NCBI GenBank assembly: GCA_036924285.1
Contig: JAYKYS010000014.1
Coordinates: 11,346,001 to 11,410,000 of the forward strand
DNA from: Asterella californica
Taxonomy: Eukaryota > Streptophyta > Marchantiopsida > Marchantiales > Aytoniaceae
Length of the DNA stretch: 64,000 bases
Reading direction: 5' to 3'
Shown here: piece after piece, positions 23,364 through 34,439 of the stretch
How the letters are laid out: each line of letters begins with the position of its first letter
Numbering within the stretch: the first letter of the stretch is position 1
The notes under the pieces: generated by a model
What the model was told of the DNA's origin: nothing
Database searches by the model: none
The model's input: only the letters and a program-made list of their open reading frames with translations
Translations under genes and position numbers: made by a program

Positions 23364-23650
23364 ATTATGCCAATCACCCGTGTAAGAGTCTTTTTACGTC
23401 TGCTGGCTAGGCTTTCTAGCACAAGTTGCCCCGCGGGATCACGGGTAAGTCTTGCCTGGAATAAGTCAGCAGGTCCCAGCCCTGACAATCTCCTCAATTG
23501 AAATTTTCATTATGCCAATCACCCGTTTAAGAGGAGAAGTCTGCTGGTTAGGCTTTCTAGCACAGTTTGCCTCGCAGATGATGTGGAAGTCTTGCCTGGG
23601 ATGAGTAAATAAGTCCCACCCTTCACAATCTCAAATGAAGGTTTCATAGC
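23364..23650 (+). repeat. Tandem duplication, two units of about 143 bp
   Basis: Units start at 23364 and 23509 with ATTATGCCAATCACCCGT and share GTCTGCTGG.TAGGCTTTCTAG and GTCTTGCCTGG.AT.AGT in the same order. The second unit has small indels. No coding function is apparent. Confidence 0.85.
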
Positions 23651-25706
23651 AATTTTGCGTTTCCACTGTTGAGATTGTTCACCATGAATCGCTTGCTGAA
23701 AAGTATTGTGACACTTCTTCGTCGACTGAATTGCAGGATTGAACTGTGGAACGACGGCAGCTAATTTTGTGCAATCGGCAGTCGACCAAGGCAAACTAAA
23801 GAAGTGAACAATCGATCGAGACCTACTTCAACTGTCCTCATCCTTGCTGTCACTGGTTCTGCTCAGTATTTGTTACGTGTGGACTTTGTACAAACCTCTG
23901 ATCTACAAGCTTTTCCAGGGTTACCTGTTGAATTTCCGACTGTAGGGAAAGACGATCTCGGTCGAACTTTACCCGGTCAAACCCATGATTTCTTCATATG
24001 TGTAACGAAACTTTACCGGTTATATTTCCGTCCAAATCAATATCATTCTGCAAATTCACAAAATCTCTTGGCAAGGTCTCCAAAGAACCGCGGCACTTCG
24101 CCACCAGAGGTACAAACGGACCGAATTTGACCTTTGCACCTCTTCTTTGCACAGGAGTTCCTTGTAAGTCCATCACATCTCTTCAAGGCATGAAGAGGAA
24201 CGTCACTGGTATATTATACTAGCAAGCAAAGGGAACTTAACTGCATTTACTCGACTAAATATACATCAGGAAGTATCGGAGAGGCTCGCCTTCCATTGCA
24301 CTCTCTAAGTGGCCTACGCTTCTATCTCTGTCGCTCTCGTCGGCCTTAAGGTCTATGGACCATCAACTATGGCGTGTTTTGTGCCTTGCATTATTCGCCG
24401 CGAACGGCCGTTCCCAAGAAATCAACTCCTGGAAAGTTCAAAAGCTGCATTGCATGGCCTATTAAGAGAGAACACTTTTTCTAACTTGTCAAAACAAGTC
24501 AATACGGGTAACTAACTGTGTCGGATTTATAATTTTTGTAAATCAGTGCCCGCAATGCCATTGTATGCGCAGTACTGTTTGATATGTTTGGATTCAGTAA
24601 CTACCGTAGAGACCTCGAAGAGAGGACTTGTTTGTTGCGTCTTCCAGAAGCTAGTCTTTGGTCGAGGGTCGACGGGTGGAGTCGATTAAATCACAGGTTA
24701 GTTATGGTGTGTGCTAGTACCGTGCCTGCCTCCTCTCTGGGGGCTTATCGATACAACATTAACCTCCTCCTCAACAATTTCACAGCGTCTTGAATGGGGT
24801 GAGAGAAACCGTTAAAAGTACGAGCGCTTTAAGTCCTCATTCTGAGTTACAGTGCTTTGCTCCTGCTGGTGAGTGAAATACTTGTTCACTGCCCCTGTTC
24901 TTGTGGTCACGGGGCCGTGGTCCTACCAGAAATTGTGGTCTATCAGCTTTTGTGAGGCAAGCGTTCGGACTTGGAAGGAAGAGCTGCTGGTGTCAATATC
25001 TTTCAAACGATGGTGAACAAAGGCTTTGTTACCATGCACAGGAGCCTCGGTGTCAAGGAAAGGATACTAGTAACTGGAGGTTGGAAATGAAGGAAGGAGC
25101 ACAACGTTACTGCAAGGTTGTATGGAAAGAACTTAGAGACACCACGAGAATCGTTGTGAGCAGCACCACGAATTCATTAGACGCAAGGATCATGTTGACA
25201 AGGATGAGACTGTACAACAGTTGCGTCGTCCACGTTCGTCATGAAGATTCTGGCATGCTGATATGTATTCGAGCTCAAGATTTGATTTCCTAGGCAGGGA
25301 AACAGGAGGTGGGTGTTTATCAGGGCGTTTAAGAACGGACTTGCCGACATATGCTAGAGTCTTCTTAAGAAGTACTGAAGCTTCATAGTACTAGCGACAC
25401 ATACCAATATAAGTGCAAACCTTCAAGCTCTGTTTCAGCGCTGCCACCAGGTACACCTCTTTCGCCCTGGAGCACTTAGCAGTCTACATATATAGCACTC
25501 CGTCCGCACTTTGTTTACGAAGCTCTTAATCAAAAGACTCGTTAAGACCGCGATAGTATGAGGCTTTCGTTCTTCAGGATCATCTTTACATGGAGAATGG
25601 ATGTTGCGTAGTAATATGGTCCAGACCTTTGACAACTCATCCCTTCATTTAGTACGCAAGTGTCGTCGAAGACATGCGTTCCCAACCCAGCAAACTTGCA
25701 GCCTTT
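23651..25706. other. Gene-poor interval
   Basis: The longest open frame is 130 codons at 24901-25293 (plus), rich in Arg and Cys, with no recognisable motif and no splice support. I do not call it a gene. The rest holds only short overlapping frames. Confidence 0.35.
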
Positions 25707-25820
25707 AAAGTCTGTAGCGATTCCCGTGTTCAAAGAATTCACCACGAATATACAGGTCAAGCCTCAGAATGTCTTTGGGAGGTGTTCCACACCTTGAACA
25801 CGGGAATCGCTACAGACTTT
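25707..25820. repeat. Perfect 27 bp inverted repeat with 60 bp spacer
   Basis: The left arm, 25707-25733 (AAAGTCTGTAGCGATTCCCG then TGTTCAA), is exactly reverse complementary to 25794-25820. The transcript could form a long hairpin. It lies just upstream of the SHIPPO-repeat gene, so it may sit in its promoter or 5' UTR. Confidence 0.9.
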
Positions 25821-25906
25821 ATGTATGCTATATGTATGTTTCAGCTCCAAGAGCTATATATGTATACGTTCTTCTGCAGCTGACGCTTCTTATGCAGTTT
25901 CAGATC

Positions 25907-28207
25907 ATGGATCCCTACTTCACGGATAAAACACCGGGTCCAGGAACCTACAATGTCGAACCAGCGTCTCGAACCGTCAGCCCCTCTCCACCCGCTTATT
26001 CCATCGCTGCTAAGTTCAGATCAAATCTCAACTCCCTCAATCCCGGACCAGGGACTTACACTCCACGGATTGGATCCCGCGGGCCCGCATTCACCATTCC
26101 AGGCCGCAATGATGCGTCTAAAGGACCGGAAGGGCCTGGCCCGGGAGCTTACGAAGCTGGTTTGGATGGTAGTTCGCCATCTGCACCTGCTTACAGTATG
26201 CCCGGTAAATACAAATCTGGTGAATTGTCGAAGAATCCTGGTCCCGGTGCATACAACGTCAACGTCAAACCTGATGGACCCGCCTATACCTTAGCAGGCA
26301 GATTCAAAGGTGCAGTTGGTGACAGGAACCCAGGACCGGGAGCTTATAGTGCTCTATCTCCGTCGGCTGCACCAGCCTACACGATAGCAGGGCGCTTTCA
26401 AGCAGGGACGCCGGACGGAGCTCCAGGACCAGGGACCTACAATGTGAACATCAAATCTTCGGCTCCGGCATATACGCTTCCACAAAGATTGGGCAATTTG
26501 AGAACGGATGATACTCCCGGGCCTGGAGCTTATCAAGGTAATGAAAGACTCCTCCACACGAGGGAGCCCGCGTATACACTAGCAGCAAGACCAAATCTAT
26601 ACAACGGTCCATCGAGCCCAGGTCCGGGAGAATACAAACTGTTCCCGGGAGATAGAGGTCCAGCTTACTCGATCGCTGGAAGGCAAGATATCAAAATGCC
26701 CAATAACAATCCAGGACCGGGAGCTTACAATGCAGACCTTGCGTACCCTACCCCAGCTTATACTATGGCTGGGAGGGGCCATGACGGGCGAGGAAACGAA
26801 GTACCTGGACCTGGAGCTTATGACCCTCGAGCGAAATCGGGAGCTCCGGCTTATACCATCGCAGGCAGAAGCAGGCAAGGACTTGGGGACAATGGGCCCG
26901 GTCCTGGTACTTACGAGCTCCCAGATGGATCGAGCCCTGCTTTTACAATCGCGGCCCGATTGGGGAAGGAGGATCCATTTCCCAACCCCGGCCCTGGTGC
27001 TTACAGTCCAGACATGAGGTCCAGCTCTCCATCGTATACTATCGCTGGTAGACATGCTCTGCAGGTCGATCCAAGAGCACCAGGACCTGGAACTTACAAC
27101 CCCGATCCTCATCACTATAAGCCGGCGTACTCAATGGGAGCTCGACTATCTACTGAGAACCCCGACCCCGGTCCTGGTCCAGGCACTTACAACCTGGTAG
27201 CGAAAGCAGATGGTCCAGCTTATAGCATACCAGGTAGGAACGACAAAAAGGCACCGGATGATCTTCCAGGTCCTGGTACGTACAGTGCAAATCTGCCCGG
27301 GGGTACTCCCGCATTTACAATGGCCAGGAGGTATAACGCACACTTGGACCCCAAAACGCCGGGACCAGGAGCTTATAACTCAAACGTGAGATCGGGAGCT
27401 CCGGCTTATACCATAGCGGGCAAGATCCGATCCGGTCATGATGAACGTGTACCAGGTCCGGGCACTTACAACCTTCCGGATGGTTCAGCTCCGGCCTTCA
27501 CTATAGCTGGACGGTTTGTGAACGAAGACGAATTTCCTAGCCCGGGCCCAGGAGCGTACAATCCAGCCGTCAGGTCGGGATCCCCAAGCTACAGCATAGC
27601 GATGAGACAAACGCAGCGACATGATCCAAGAGCCCCCGGACCTGGAACATACAATCCCGACCCTCACGACTGTAAACCGGCATTCACAATGGGACAGCGG
27701 TATCCTGCTGGACCTCCTGACGAAAATCCAGGTCCGGGCACTTATTCTGCGTACCGTCCAGGAGGAGCCCCTGCGTATTCTATCGCAGGCAGGAACGAAG
27801 CGAGAGCTCCGGATGATGGACCTGGTCCGGGTGCTTATTCCGCCGACCTCCTGGGATCCTCCCCTGCCTTCACTATAGCTCGTAGGTATAAACAAGGGCC
27901 CGGTCAAAACAACCCGGGTCCCGGCGCGTATTCCGCGGTGGACAAGTCTGGAGCTCCAGCTTATACGATCGCAAGTAGAGTCACGTATAAGGCAGATAAT
28001 TCGAATCCAGGACCTGGGGCATACGAATCACCACACGGAACGACTCGTGCAGTTACGATTGCCGAGCGCTACAAATCCAAACTCATCGAGAAGACTCCCG
28101 GGCCAGGTTCGTACAAGCCGGACGTGAATCCTACCAAGTTTAGATCGCCGGCTTTTTCGATGAGAAAACGGCCTTTCTGGTTTTACTTGAAAGGTCCCAA
28201 GGATTGA
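25907..28207 (+). CDS. Sperm-tail PG-rich repeat protein (SHIPPO/ODF3-like)
   Basis: A single uninterrupted exon gives 766 residues from the ATG at 25907. The frame stays open upstream to another ATG at 25769, but that segment is low-quality sequence ending in splice-acceptor-like tgcag motifs, so the MDPYFT start or an upstream exon is preferred. The protein consists of about 24 copies of a 30-35 residue unit, PGPGxY then x(10-14) then PAYT(I/M)AxR. These repeats are found in outer dense fibre protein 3 and other axonemal microtubule proteins. In plants such proteins occur where sperm are flagellated, so a role in the sperm axoneme is inferred. The C-terminus ends KRPFWFYLKGPKD. A block of about six units is duplicated within the protein. 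Confidence 0.93.
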   Translation: MDPYFTDKTPGPGTYNVEPASRTVSPSPPAYSIAAKFRSNLNSLNPGPGTYTPRIGSRGPAFTIPGRNDASKGPEGPGPGAYEAGLDGSSPSAPAYSMPGKYKSGELSKNPGPGAYNVNVKPDGPAYTLAGRFKGAVGDRNPGPGAYSALSPSAAPAYTIAGRFQAGTPDGAPGPGTYNVNIKSSAPAYTLPQRLGNLRTDDTPGPGAYQGNERLLHTREPAYTLAARPNLYNGPSSPGPGEYKLFPGDRGPAYSIAGRQDIKMPNNNPGPGAYNADLAYPTPAYTMAGRGHDGRGNEVPGPGAYDPRAKSGAPAYTIAGRSRQGLGDNGPGPGTYELPDGSSPAFTIAARLGKEDPFPNPGPGAYSPDMRSSSPSYTIAGRHALQVDPRAPGPGTYNPDPHHYKPAYSMGARLSTENPDPGPGPGTYNLVAKADGPAYSIPGRNDKKAPDDLPGPGTYSANLPGGTPAFTMARRYNAHLDPKTPGPGAYNSNVRSGAPAYTIAGKIRSGHDERVPGPGTYNLPDGSAPAFTIAGRFVNEDEFPSPGPGAYNPAVRSGSPSYSIAMRQTQRHDPRAPGPGTYNPDPHDCKPAFTMGQRYPAGPPDENPGPGTYSAYRPGGAPAYSIAGRNEARAPDDGPGPGAYSADLLGSSPAFTIARRYKQGPGQNNPGPGAYSAVDKSGAPAYTIASRVTYKADNSNPGPGAYESPHGTTRAVTIAERYKSKLIEKTPGPGSYKPDVNPTKFRSPAFSMRKRPFWFYLKGPKD

Positions 28208-30582
28208 GAAAGCCTTTTCCGTTTTCCGTTTTCCGTCTGGCCCCAGGCCTTGTACAGATATCCATTACAACTAGAAGAACGATTACAGTGAAGCACATCA
28301 TATCTTCCGAGGCGAGTAGTAAGACTTATGCTAGTACTTGTTAACTATTATTGATTAGTTACAAGATCAAATTTGTAACGGTTTTTCTATTATCTCCTAG
28401 TTTTATCCTGAATTTTGGGGAGTATGAAATATTCTCAGATGAAGTCTCGAGAATATGGAATTTTTCCAGAAGAGTTAAACTTCCAACCCATTGTTAGCGC
28501 AAAGAGTCATAATAAGAGTTCATGCTAATATATGAACCCAATATTTAGCAAGCAAATTGTACTTGAAAAATAACATCTAAACCCAAAAACCAAACGATTG
28601 GTTATCTCATTCTGGAGATGTTGTTTCCCGTCTTCACATGATCGTTGGGTTAGAATAAAGTCTGACTACATGTAGAGAGATCTAACCTCAGTGGAGTTCG
28701 AACCTAATCTTATAAGATTAGCTTAGCGTCACTCGTGAAAGAGTTAGTGCCAAAGAAAACCTATTTAAGGCTCAAGACTAAATTATGCATCCGTGTAAAA
28801 TATAATAATCATCACCGTCTTATTCAGTTAATTTCTTCTCCTATTTGTCTATTTTCCGCTCACTTTTACGTTGTATATATCCATTTCCATCTCATGTCCC
28901 TCTTCTTTTCTATACACCCCTCTCGATTTTAAGTCTATTTTCCAATAGCATTCATATTATTCTGCTTCATAATATCAACAAATTCAGAGGTCCCTTAGCT
29001 TGGATTTTATGATCTTTTTTACTCCCTCCTCCCCTCCTCCCCTCCTCCCCTCATCTTTCTTCTCTTTATCTCCTTCCTAGTTTTTCTGGTTTCTTTCCTC
29101 TTTCTTTCCCGTTCTACCAAAGGTGTACATCTTCGAGGTACATGAAGAGATAGATGGTATGTTTTAGGTCTGCTCGCTCTCTCCTCTAATATCACAAATT
29201 CTATATCGATGTTTCTGCCATTTCTATGAAATGGATCAGATCATAAGTGTGTTAGAATTCAAAATCCTTTTTTACTTAACTAATAATCGAACACGTAAAT
29301 TGAGAAAACTCAAGTATCCTGTGACGCCAGCAATGCATGCCGGAAACTGAAAACCTAGAAGAAATGCAAAAAGAGTAAGGTTTCAAAGTGTCTTTATCGT
29401 CAAAGAAAATGTATTGCAGAAGAAAGACAATAATATGGAATGAATACACTTTATGCGAAGAAAATATATACTAGATGCAAAAGAGTCCAAAATCCCGAGG
29501 TTCATTTTTTTTTTTTTGTAAATCACTTAGTACGTGATCTAGAATCAAACAACTATTTTCAAATTTTCCAAAAACTAAAGAATAAACCTTTTAATAAAAC
29601 ACTCGAATATAATAACATGTATTAAAGAAATATTTCTTCACTCAACAATGAATACCTTTGTTAGAAAACACTGTGATCAATTTAGATAGAATAATCTTCT
29701 TGTTATAAACTTTTATTCTCTATGCATCAACCGAACTCTTATGATTAGTTTTGATTCTTCTTACATTATCTTTTTATGAGTAGGATCTAGAAAAAAGAAA
29801 TTTACCTTATAGTTCTTAATGTATGTCAAACATTAAAAACGTTCAAAACTCATAAATAATAAATTCAAAGAACCATACTTCACTTACTCAAGTGAATGGT
29901 ATTTTGAATTCTTTTTCTTCTTCTAAAATCATGTGGATCTATAAAATTGTCACTGTAACTAAAATAAAAAAAAATTCATTAAATTTGAGAAAAGTAAAAT
30001 CTTTTATAACTAAACATTCTTAATTATATAATTTTCAGTTCTAGTTTTTTCCAAAAGTAATATTGTCTTTAAGATGAGTTTAAAATACGAATATGTTATT
30101 CTGACGTAAGTATAAACAAAACCACTTAGTGAAATCCTCGAGCCAGCAACTCAAAGCGAAGAAAGAGATTTATCAGAAGCAAAAATATTTGGAACAAAAC
30201 ATACTGAAAACGGACAAAACTAGAAACAACGTGAATTTCTCCGATCATGACGGACAAGAAACATGAACTAAATAAATAACCACATTAGTGGAAGAAATAA
30301 AGCCCTAAACCACCCTAAACCACATTAGTGAATTACTTGACATTAGTGTCAAGTACAATAGTATACGGTACGACTTTGCTCTCACATTTTTTCCCCTTTT
30401 CTTTTTAATCAGAAACGATATTGATGTTTCTCCATTTAACATCAATATCGGGACCTTGTAACATGTCAGTTATCCATAATCTAATTTACTGCTATTTGCG
30501 TATAGTTCGACCTTGATAACTTCATTTCTGCATAGTTTTAATCGAGATCGAGTTGTGTACTGGATACTGTAGACTTCCTTGC
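28208..30582. other. AT-rich intergenic DNA
   Basis: No gene seen. It includes a pyrimidine tract of CTCCCCTC units (29025-29055) and a T-run at 29507-29518. AT content rises from about 28.3 kb. Short frames lack motifs. Confidence 0.5.
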
Positions 30583-30629
30583 ATATTTCACCTCTTCCAA
30601 GTTGAGAAGAGGGGAATATGCAAATAGCT
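30583..30629. repeat. AT-rich-island hairpin, copy 1
   Basis: GCATATTTCACCTCTTC, a short loop, then GAAGAGGGGAATATGC forms a stem, followed by a T/A-rich stretch ending TTTATTTCC. Related hairpins lie near 45273 and 57153. Confidence 0.65.
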
Positions 30630-30715
30630 TTATTTTATTTCCTACCTTTTCCAAGGAAGAATTTATGATGATATGAATATCATCATTAAATCATATGTCA
30701 TTGGCTTTACATGGC

Positions 30716-31354
30716 TTAACCCTTATTTCGTAAAGACAAAGAATGAAATCTACAAGCCATTTCTAAACTTTGGCCCTCTGGACTCACAAAGTGCGTATCA
30801 TATCTCCCTATAGTATAGCGCCCTTTGGGCCATAGATTTCGGGCTTTAGCCGATACCAAAGCGCCCTCAGCAGTGCAGGACCGGGAGAAGATCGAAAACA
30901 AAACCGTTAAGAGGTTTTGGTTCAATAAATTCTCTTATCATAGAAGAACAGACTCTTTCTTTTCTTTTTGCTTATTGTTCTTATTATTACATTCACCAAA
31001 TCGACTAATCTTTCTATAGTAAAGAAAAAAATCTTTGTTTTCACGATTGATTATCTATCATATATAGAGAAATCCCCCCCTCAAAGCTTTAGCTCTCTGC
31101 AGGCCCGTAGTGCATAAATGCTTTCTGATTTCGTGGCCCTCTGGTTTTACATCCAAATGGCCACTCCATGGGAGAGAGCAAAAGAATAAATAAATATATA
31201 TATATTCGTGCAGCATCGAAAGGCTGTCGTCGGGCTCTTCACTGCAGGATGATAGTGACACCTTGACTCTGTCGGCTCCTTCGGTCCTTCCTACGCATTT
31301 TTTAGCGGCCCTGGGTGAACTCTTTTGACTACCCTGAAAACCTGAGGCGCTAAG
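30716..31354 (-). other. Organelle-like DNA, left part (probable NUMT)
   Basis: This stretch reads openly on the minus strand in places (31058-31366, RAAKKCVGRTEGADRV) and its base composition resembles plant mitochondrial intergenic or intron sequence. Its right end shares a 20 bp direct repeat with the group II intron RT segment at 43681. I infer that it was continuous with that segment before MULE C inserted. The mitochondrial assignment is by style, not by a named gene. Confidence 0.35.
31335..31354 (+). repeat. 20 bp direct repeat flanking MULE C (left copy)
   Basis: TGAAAACCTGAGGCGCTAAG occurs here, 11 bp outside the left end of MULE C, and again at 43681-43700, 67 bp outside its right end. 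Confidence 0.9.
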
Positions 31355-31500
31355 CGGGACGGGCACGAAAATATTTAGCAGAAGTGTAATTAACGCAAGA
31401 GTAATTACCTAGTAAGTAGGTAGTTGTCCGAGAACAAAATCTGCCCGAGAACGAAATCGTGAATCGTGTGTGTGAAAAGATAACGCATGGACTGTGCGAC

Positions 31501-31830
31501 GAACCCTACAGTGGTGGCACAGAAACGCAAACTAATGCCCGGCTGTTCATGCGAGATTAATACGTTCTTAATTGAAAATTTAGGTGACTGACCACAGTTT
31601 CTGTGCCGAGTTCACTGCGATTACAGCCGTTGTAGTCGACTGGAGAGCCGTTGCAGTCAGAATCAACTATAACTGTAACGCTGCTCAGAAAATGGAGACA
31701 TGGACAGACTAGAGCCGAGCGGAGACAGAATAGAGATTAACCGAACAGATGCGACCTGCGACCTGTGACGGAGAGAGTCGAGCAAAGACGGAGGCGCGGA
31801 GAACAAATGCGACTTGTGACCAGCAGGCAG
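31501..31830 (+). repeat. Left TIR of MULE B
   Basis: It begins GAACCCTACAGTGGTGGCAC and is about 98 % identical to the reverse complement of 37102-37431. Confidence 0.95.
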
Positions 31831-31920
31831 ATGTTCCTTCATACACAAGCACGTTCTTGAAGAATATTAGAAGCAAGCACTGTGATCGAACTTAGTTTTA
31901 TCGACACATAGTGAGTAAAT

Positions 31921-34439
31921 ATGGATACCATGTGTTGTGGTCGATGCAATAAGGATTTTCCTGCTGTTCAGTTCATTCGTGCCAGGAAAGGTCACAATCC
32001 ACATGACATGATCATTTTCAAGACATGTAATCACTGTTATCGCAAAGCGTCAGGCACTGTGGATAACGATCCGGAGATTGACGTGGATGCCGGTAGCAAC
32101 TATCTACTTACAGTTGAATGTGACGTCTCTGATCTTCTAACAGTGATCCGAGAATGTTTTGCCGAAAGGACCATCAAAGAGAATGTAGTTTTCTTCAGAC
32201 TGAAAGTTGCAGTGTCCGACAATTCCATGACGACAGAATTTCCATCATGGAATTCTAGCAATGCACAGATTGCTCTTACTTACTGGCTCCGCACTTATGT
32301 ACTTCCAGACCTAGAGGTAGCTTCTGGATTTTACTGGGATATACGTAATCCGCGTGGCTCCCAGAAGCACAGTTCATTGTTTAGTTCGACGTTATGGTGT
32401 GCACAACGTACTGACCGAGTGAAATGGAGAGAAAACTGAGAGTCCACAACTGCCTCTACTTCTCAAAGACAGCAAGAAAAGAAGCGGAACATTGACCGAT
32501 TTGATTGTAGTGGAACTGTACGTATTACCTTAGACACAGAGAAAAAAGAGATGTGTTTGACTTGCCAACACCTTCTGAACCACGAGAAACCTACGCATAA
32601 ACTTAAGGTGTTCCCTCCAGAGGCCGTGACGTTCTTAGAGAGTATAGCAAGCTTAAACCTTTGGAAACCTGAGGTTTATAGGATGTTGTGCGACAAAGGT
32701 ATCATAAACCCACTCTCCATTACTCGTGCTCAAGTCAATTTTTGGATTTCAGAAGTCCAATCATGCACTTATCTTCGAGACGTGGATGATCAGGTTCACA
32801 GTGCATCTCTTTTAGTGTCAAGTGCTTCTTTCTTAGCGAAAGGGTTCTAGCAGATTATGTATGAGCAGAATGAGTCGTACATTGGATTCGCGTTCATCAC
32901 TCCTTTTTGTGAACATGTCAGCTGTGTGCATGAGATCGTCGTGGATTCAACATTTAAAACTAATAGTTTACGATTTGAGCTGTTTGTTGTGGCGGCTAAC
33001 CTAGGAGGGTTTGGCGTTCCGTTGTCCTATCTTTTTTATCTACGAGTGGGTGATGGGAAAAGCAAAGACAGATCTGATACTGATCAGTAGAATCGAAAAG
33101 CGGTGATCACTTCGTGGTTTGATAGATTAAGGAAAAATGGATTACGACCCATCTTTGCCCTCACAGACAAGGACTCAGGACAGGTAAGTGCTCTACGCTC
33201 TGCTTTTCCACTGATGTTCATCCAACTATGTCTAAAGCACGCTCAAAGCGCTGTGGAGATAAGGTGTATGTGCATTGGCAGAACTAACAGCAATTATAGT
33301 GCAGTTGAAAGTAATCGTTTGTTCCCGTTCATTGACATAGAGTTTAGTCCGTCCACCAATGGACTTGTACAGGTTCCCTCGTCTGCTCAAAGGAGAGAGC
33401 TCATCGAGATGTTGACAAGACATTATAATATGCATTCACTAATTCCACTTCCATCAGGTGAATTCAGCTCACCTGAGAGCTTGCATACTACAGCAGTGTA
33501 TGAAATATATCAATGGTGTAAGACAAGGAATTTCTTCCATCTCTGGGCATATTTATGGAAAGAGTGGTACACACCGGCAAAGTGGGAGTTATACAGTCGT
33601 GCATCAAAGCCGTTGTTAAGTTTATCTCGCACGACAAACATCGTCGAGAGCCACTGGCGAAAACTAAAGCATGATTATAAATATGCACTAAACAGACCTC
33701 GTTTAGATAGGCTAACCTTGATTATTGCAGACAATTTGGTAAGTGATATGCAGACTACGCTACAGCAAATCCTGAATGGAAGAGTGTATCCCTCTTGGTG
33801 GGAACAATTTCGTATGACTTGGCGGCAGCTCGCAACACATAATAACATGGAGAATATTGCTAGTTACTATGTCGATTCTGAGAAGTGGGTATGTTCCTGT
33901 CCTAGTTATTTGAAGAACACGTATCTGTTGTGTAAACATTTGATTTTTGTGTACAACCAGAAAACTAGTCGTGTCCCTTTATTTGAGTCAACGTTTAGAC
34001 GATGCACTTATCCTTTTTACAGGTTTGATAGCGACGAGAAGTTTTTGATAGAGAAGTAGTCCCCGATACTGAGAACCCTTGGGCTCAATATGTGGAGGCT
34101 CCAGACTTATTAGAGGTGTTAAGAAACAGAAATACGGATGAGTTTACGAGCGATGAGCCTGTGTTTGCCACTGATGAATCGGAGGAGGCCGAGGCTACAC
34201 CAGATCATAGAGTTCCAGAAGCTCCTTCCGAAGTCGATATTCTACAACGAGTAGAGGTGACGCTCTCTCACGTGAAAGAGCTTCTGGAAAGAGAAAGAGG
34301 TAATGTATTATTTGTGCGTGAAGTCGAGAGAGCTTTTGCTCCATTTGAAAGGAAAGTGAGACAGTGTGTCACTCGACTGAGAGCACGAACACAGCAACAT
34401 ACATGGGATACAAGCGGACCAGCACTGTACTTACGATAA
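31921..34439 (+). pseudogene. MULE transposase, element B, near-intact with three stops and one frameshift
   Basis: One frame runs from ATG 31921 to 34059 interrupted only by TGA 32437-32439, TAG 32848-32850 and TAG 33088-33090. A missing or extra T in the run near 34040 then shifts it to the frame ending at 34439, for about 840 codons and no intron. Parts in order: an N-terminal CxxC...CxxC module (CCGRCNKDF, TCNHCYRK); the MULE DDE domain with HEIVVDSTFKTN (first Asp), FALTDKDSGQVSALR (second Asp), LCLKHAQ and TTNIVESHWRKLKHD (Glu); a SWIM zinc motif WVCSCPSYLKNTYLLCKHL; and an acidic, coiled-coil-like tail. The stops fit CGA or CAG codons changed by C-to-T. The ancestral protein would have cut element ends. 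Confidence 0.9.

Noticed and set aside
26354..27907. Minus-strand frames up to 172 codons inside the SHIPPO-repeat gene
   Set aside because: Shadow frames of a codon-biased repeat gene; no independent motif.
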